From contig CAZCDS010000119.1 of NCBI GenBank assembly GCA_964497585.1, positions 1 to 5,697 of the forward strand: DNA of 5,697 bases, in the 5' to 3' direction. The position numbers and the translations under genes are program-made. Positions 5,643 to 5,697 of the stretch are shown piece by piece. A model generated the notes under the pieces. It was given only the letters and a program-made list of their open reading frames with translations, made no database searches and was not told the origin of the DNA. This stretch comes from CAZCDS01 sp964497585 (GTDB lineage: Bacteria > Desulfobacterota > Desulfomonilia > Desulfomonilales > Desulfomonilaceae). How positions within the stretch are numbered: position 1 is the stretch's first letter; every line of letters starts with the position of its first letter.

Positions 5643-5697
5643 CGTAGGGGCGTAGCATGGAAACTGTATCAAAACTCGATTTTCTTGTCGCGATATA
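5643..5697 (-). repeat. Right copy of the 55 bp terminal inverted repeat
   Basis: This is the inverted mate of 2-56. Forty consecutive outer bases are identical; after the single mismatch (position 5657, opposite 42) the inner 14 match again. Homology ends at 5643. The inner end, CGTAGGGGCGTAGCATG, looks like one half of a GTAGGGGC-type palindrome that continues into different sequence. Because the two copies differ by one base, they are two real loci and not one assembly k-mer reported twice. The end of the window coincides with the end of the repeat, so whether it extends further is unknown. Confidence 0.95.

Noticed and set aside
5478..5672. Minus-strand open frame of 64 codons starting in the right terminal repeat
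   Set aside because: It is the mirror of the left-end frame and diverges at once after the repeat. It is cysteine- and proline-rich without a pattern and has no ribosome site.
1..5697. Circular molecule or plasmid read through its ends
   Set aside because: The terminal repeat is inverted, not direct, so it does not support circular closure. No replication gene or origin is visible.
2..5697. Terminal repeat as a pure 55-mer assembly overlap artefact
   Set aside because: The copies differ at one internal position, leaving exact runs of only 40 and 14 bases, so they are not the same 55-mer. An assembly break within a real repeat remains possible.

Overview
The window looks like chromosomal or accessory DNA from a fairly GC-rich environmental bacterium. 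The duplicated 'KAG..D.E.M.KY.LS.K.L' helical module joined to a zinc ribbon and a Yip1-like membrane region, the PlsB-like acyltransferase subtype, and the KaiC-like/Xre/cupin fusion together remind me of Desulfobacterota ('deltaproteobacteria', for example Syntrophobacterales). This assignment comes from family recollection only. There is no rRNA, tRNA or marker gene to confirm it.

Layout. Positions 2-56 and 5643-5697 form a 55 bp inverted repeat (54 of 55 identical) that closes both ends of the window. Inside it lie four convincing genes and no recognisable transposase, recombinase or phage gene. On the left, a promoter region with a 20 bp-period direct repeat leads into a two-gene plus-strand unit. 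Its first gene is a 436 aa multidomain regulator (degenerate KaiC/RecA-like domain, Xre HTH, cupin). The second is a 192 aa cytoplasmic protein of unknown function with two CxxC pairs, preceded by a strong Shine-Dalgarno sequence. A minus-strand gene for a 488 aa membrane-anchored glycerolipid acyltransferase of the PlsB type converges on this unit. A divergent intergenic region of about 300 bp separates the acyltransferase from a plus-strand gene for a 394 aa membrane protein (two HTH-like repeats, zinc ribbon, Yip1-like transmembrane region). The last 374 bases hold no gene that I believe. They contain an imperfect hairpin, a smaller inverted repeat and the right-hand terminal repeat.

How the genes may work together. 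The regulator and the CxxC protein are probably co-transcribed and may be functional partners. The regulator looks like a sensor built on old enzyme folds: its P-loop lysine and a cupin metal-ligand histidine are missing. The acyltransferase (phospholipid synthesis) and the Yip1-like protein (membrane) are divergently transcribed and could share regulation around membrane function, but the sequence does not prove a pathway link.

The most notable points are the inverted repeat that bounds a cargo without a transposase, the degenerate three-domain regulator with an operator-like repeat over its own promoter, and the tandem-duplicated module in the Yip1-like protein. The ends may equally be two inverted copies of a dispersed repeat at which the assembly broke. 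The window alone cannot decide between these readings.
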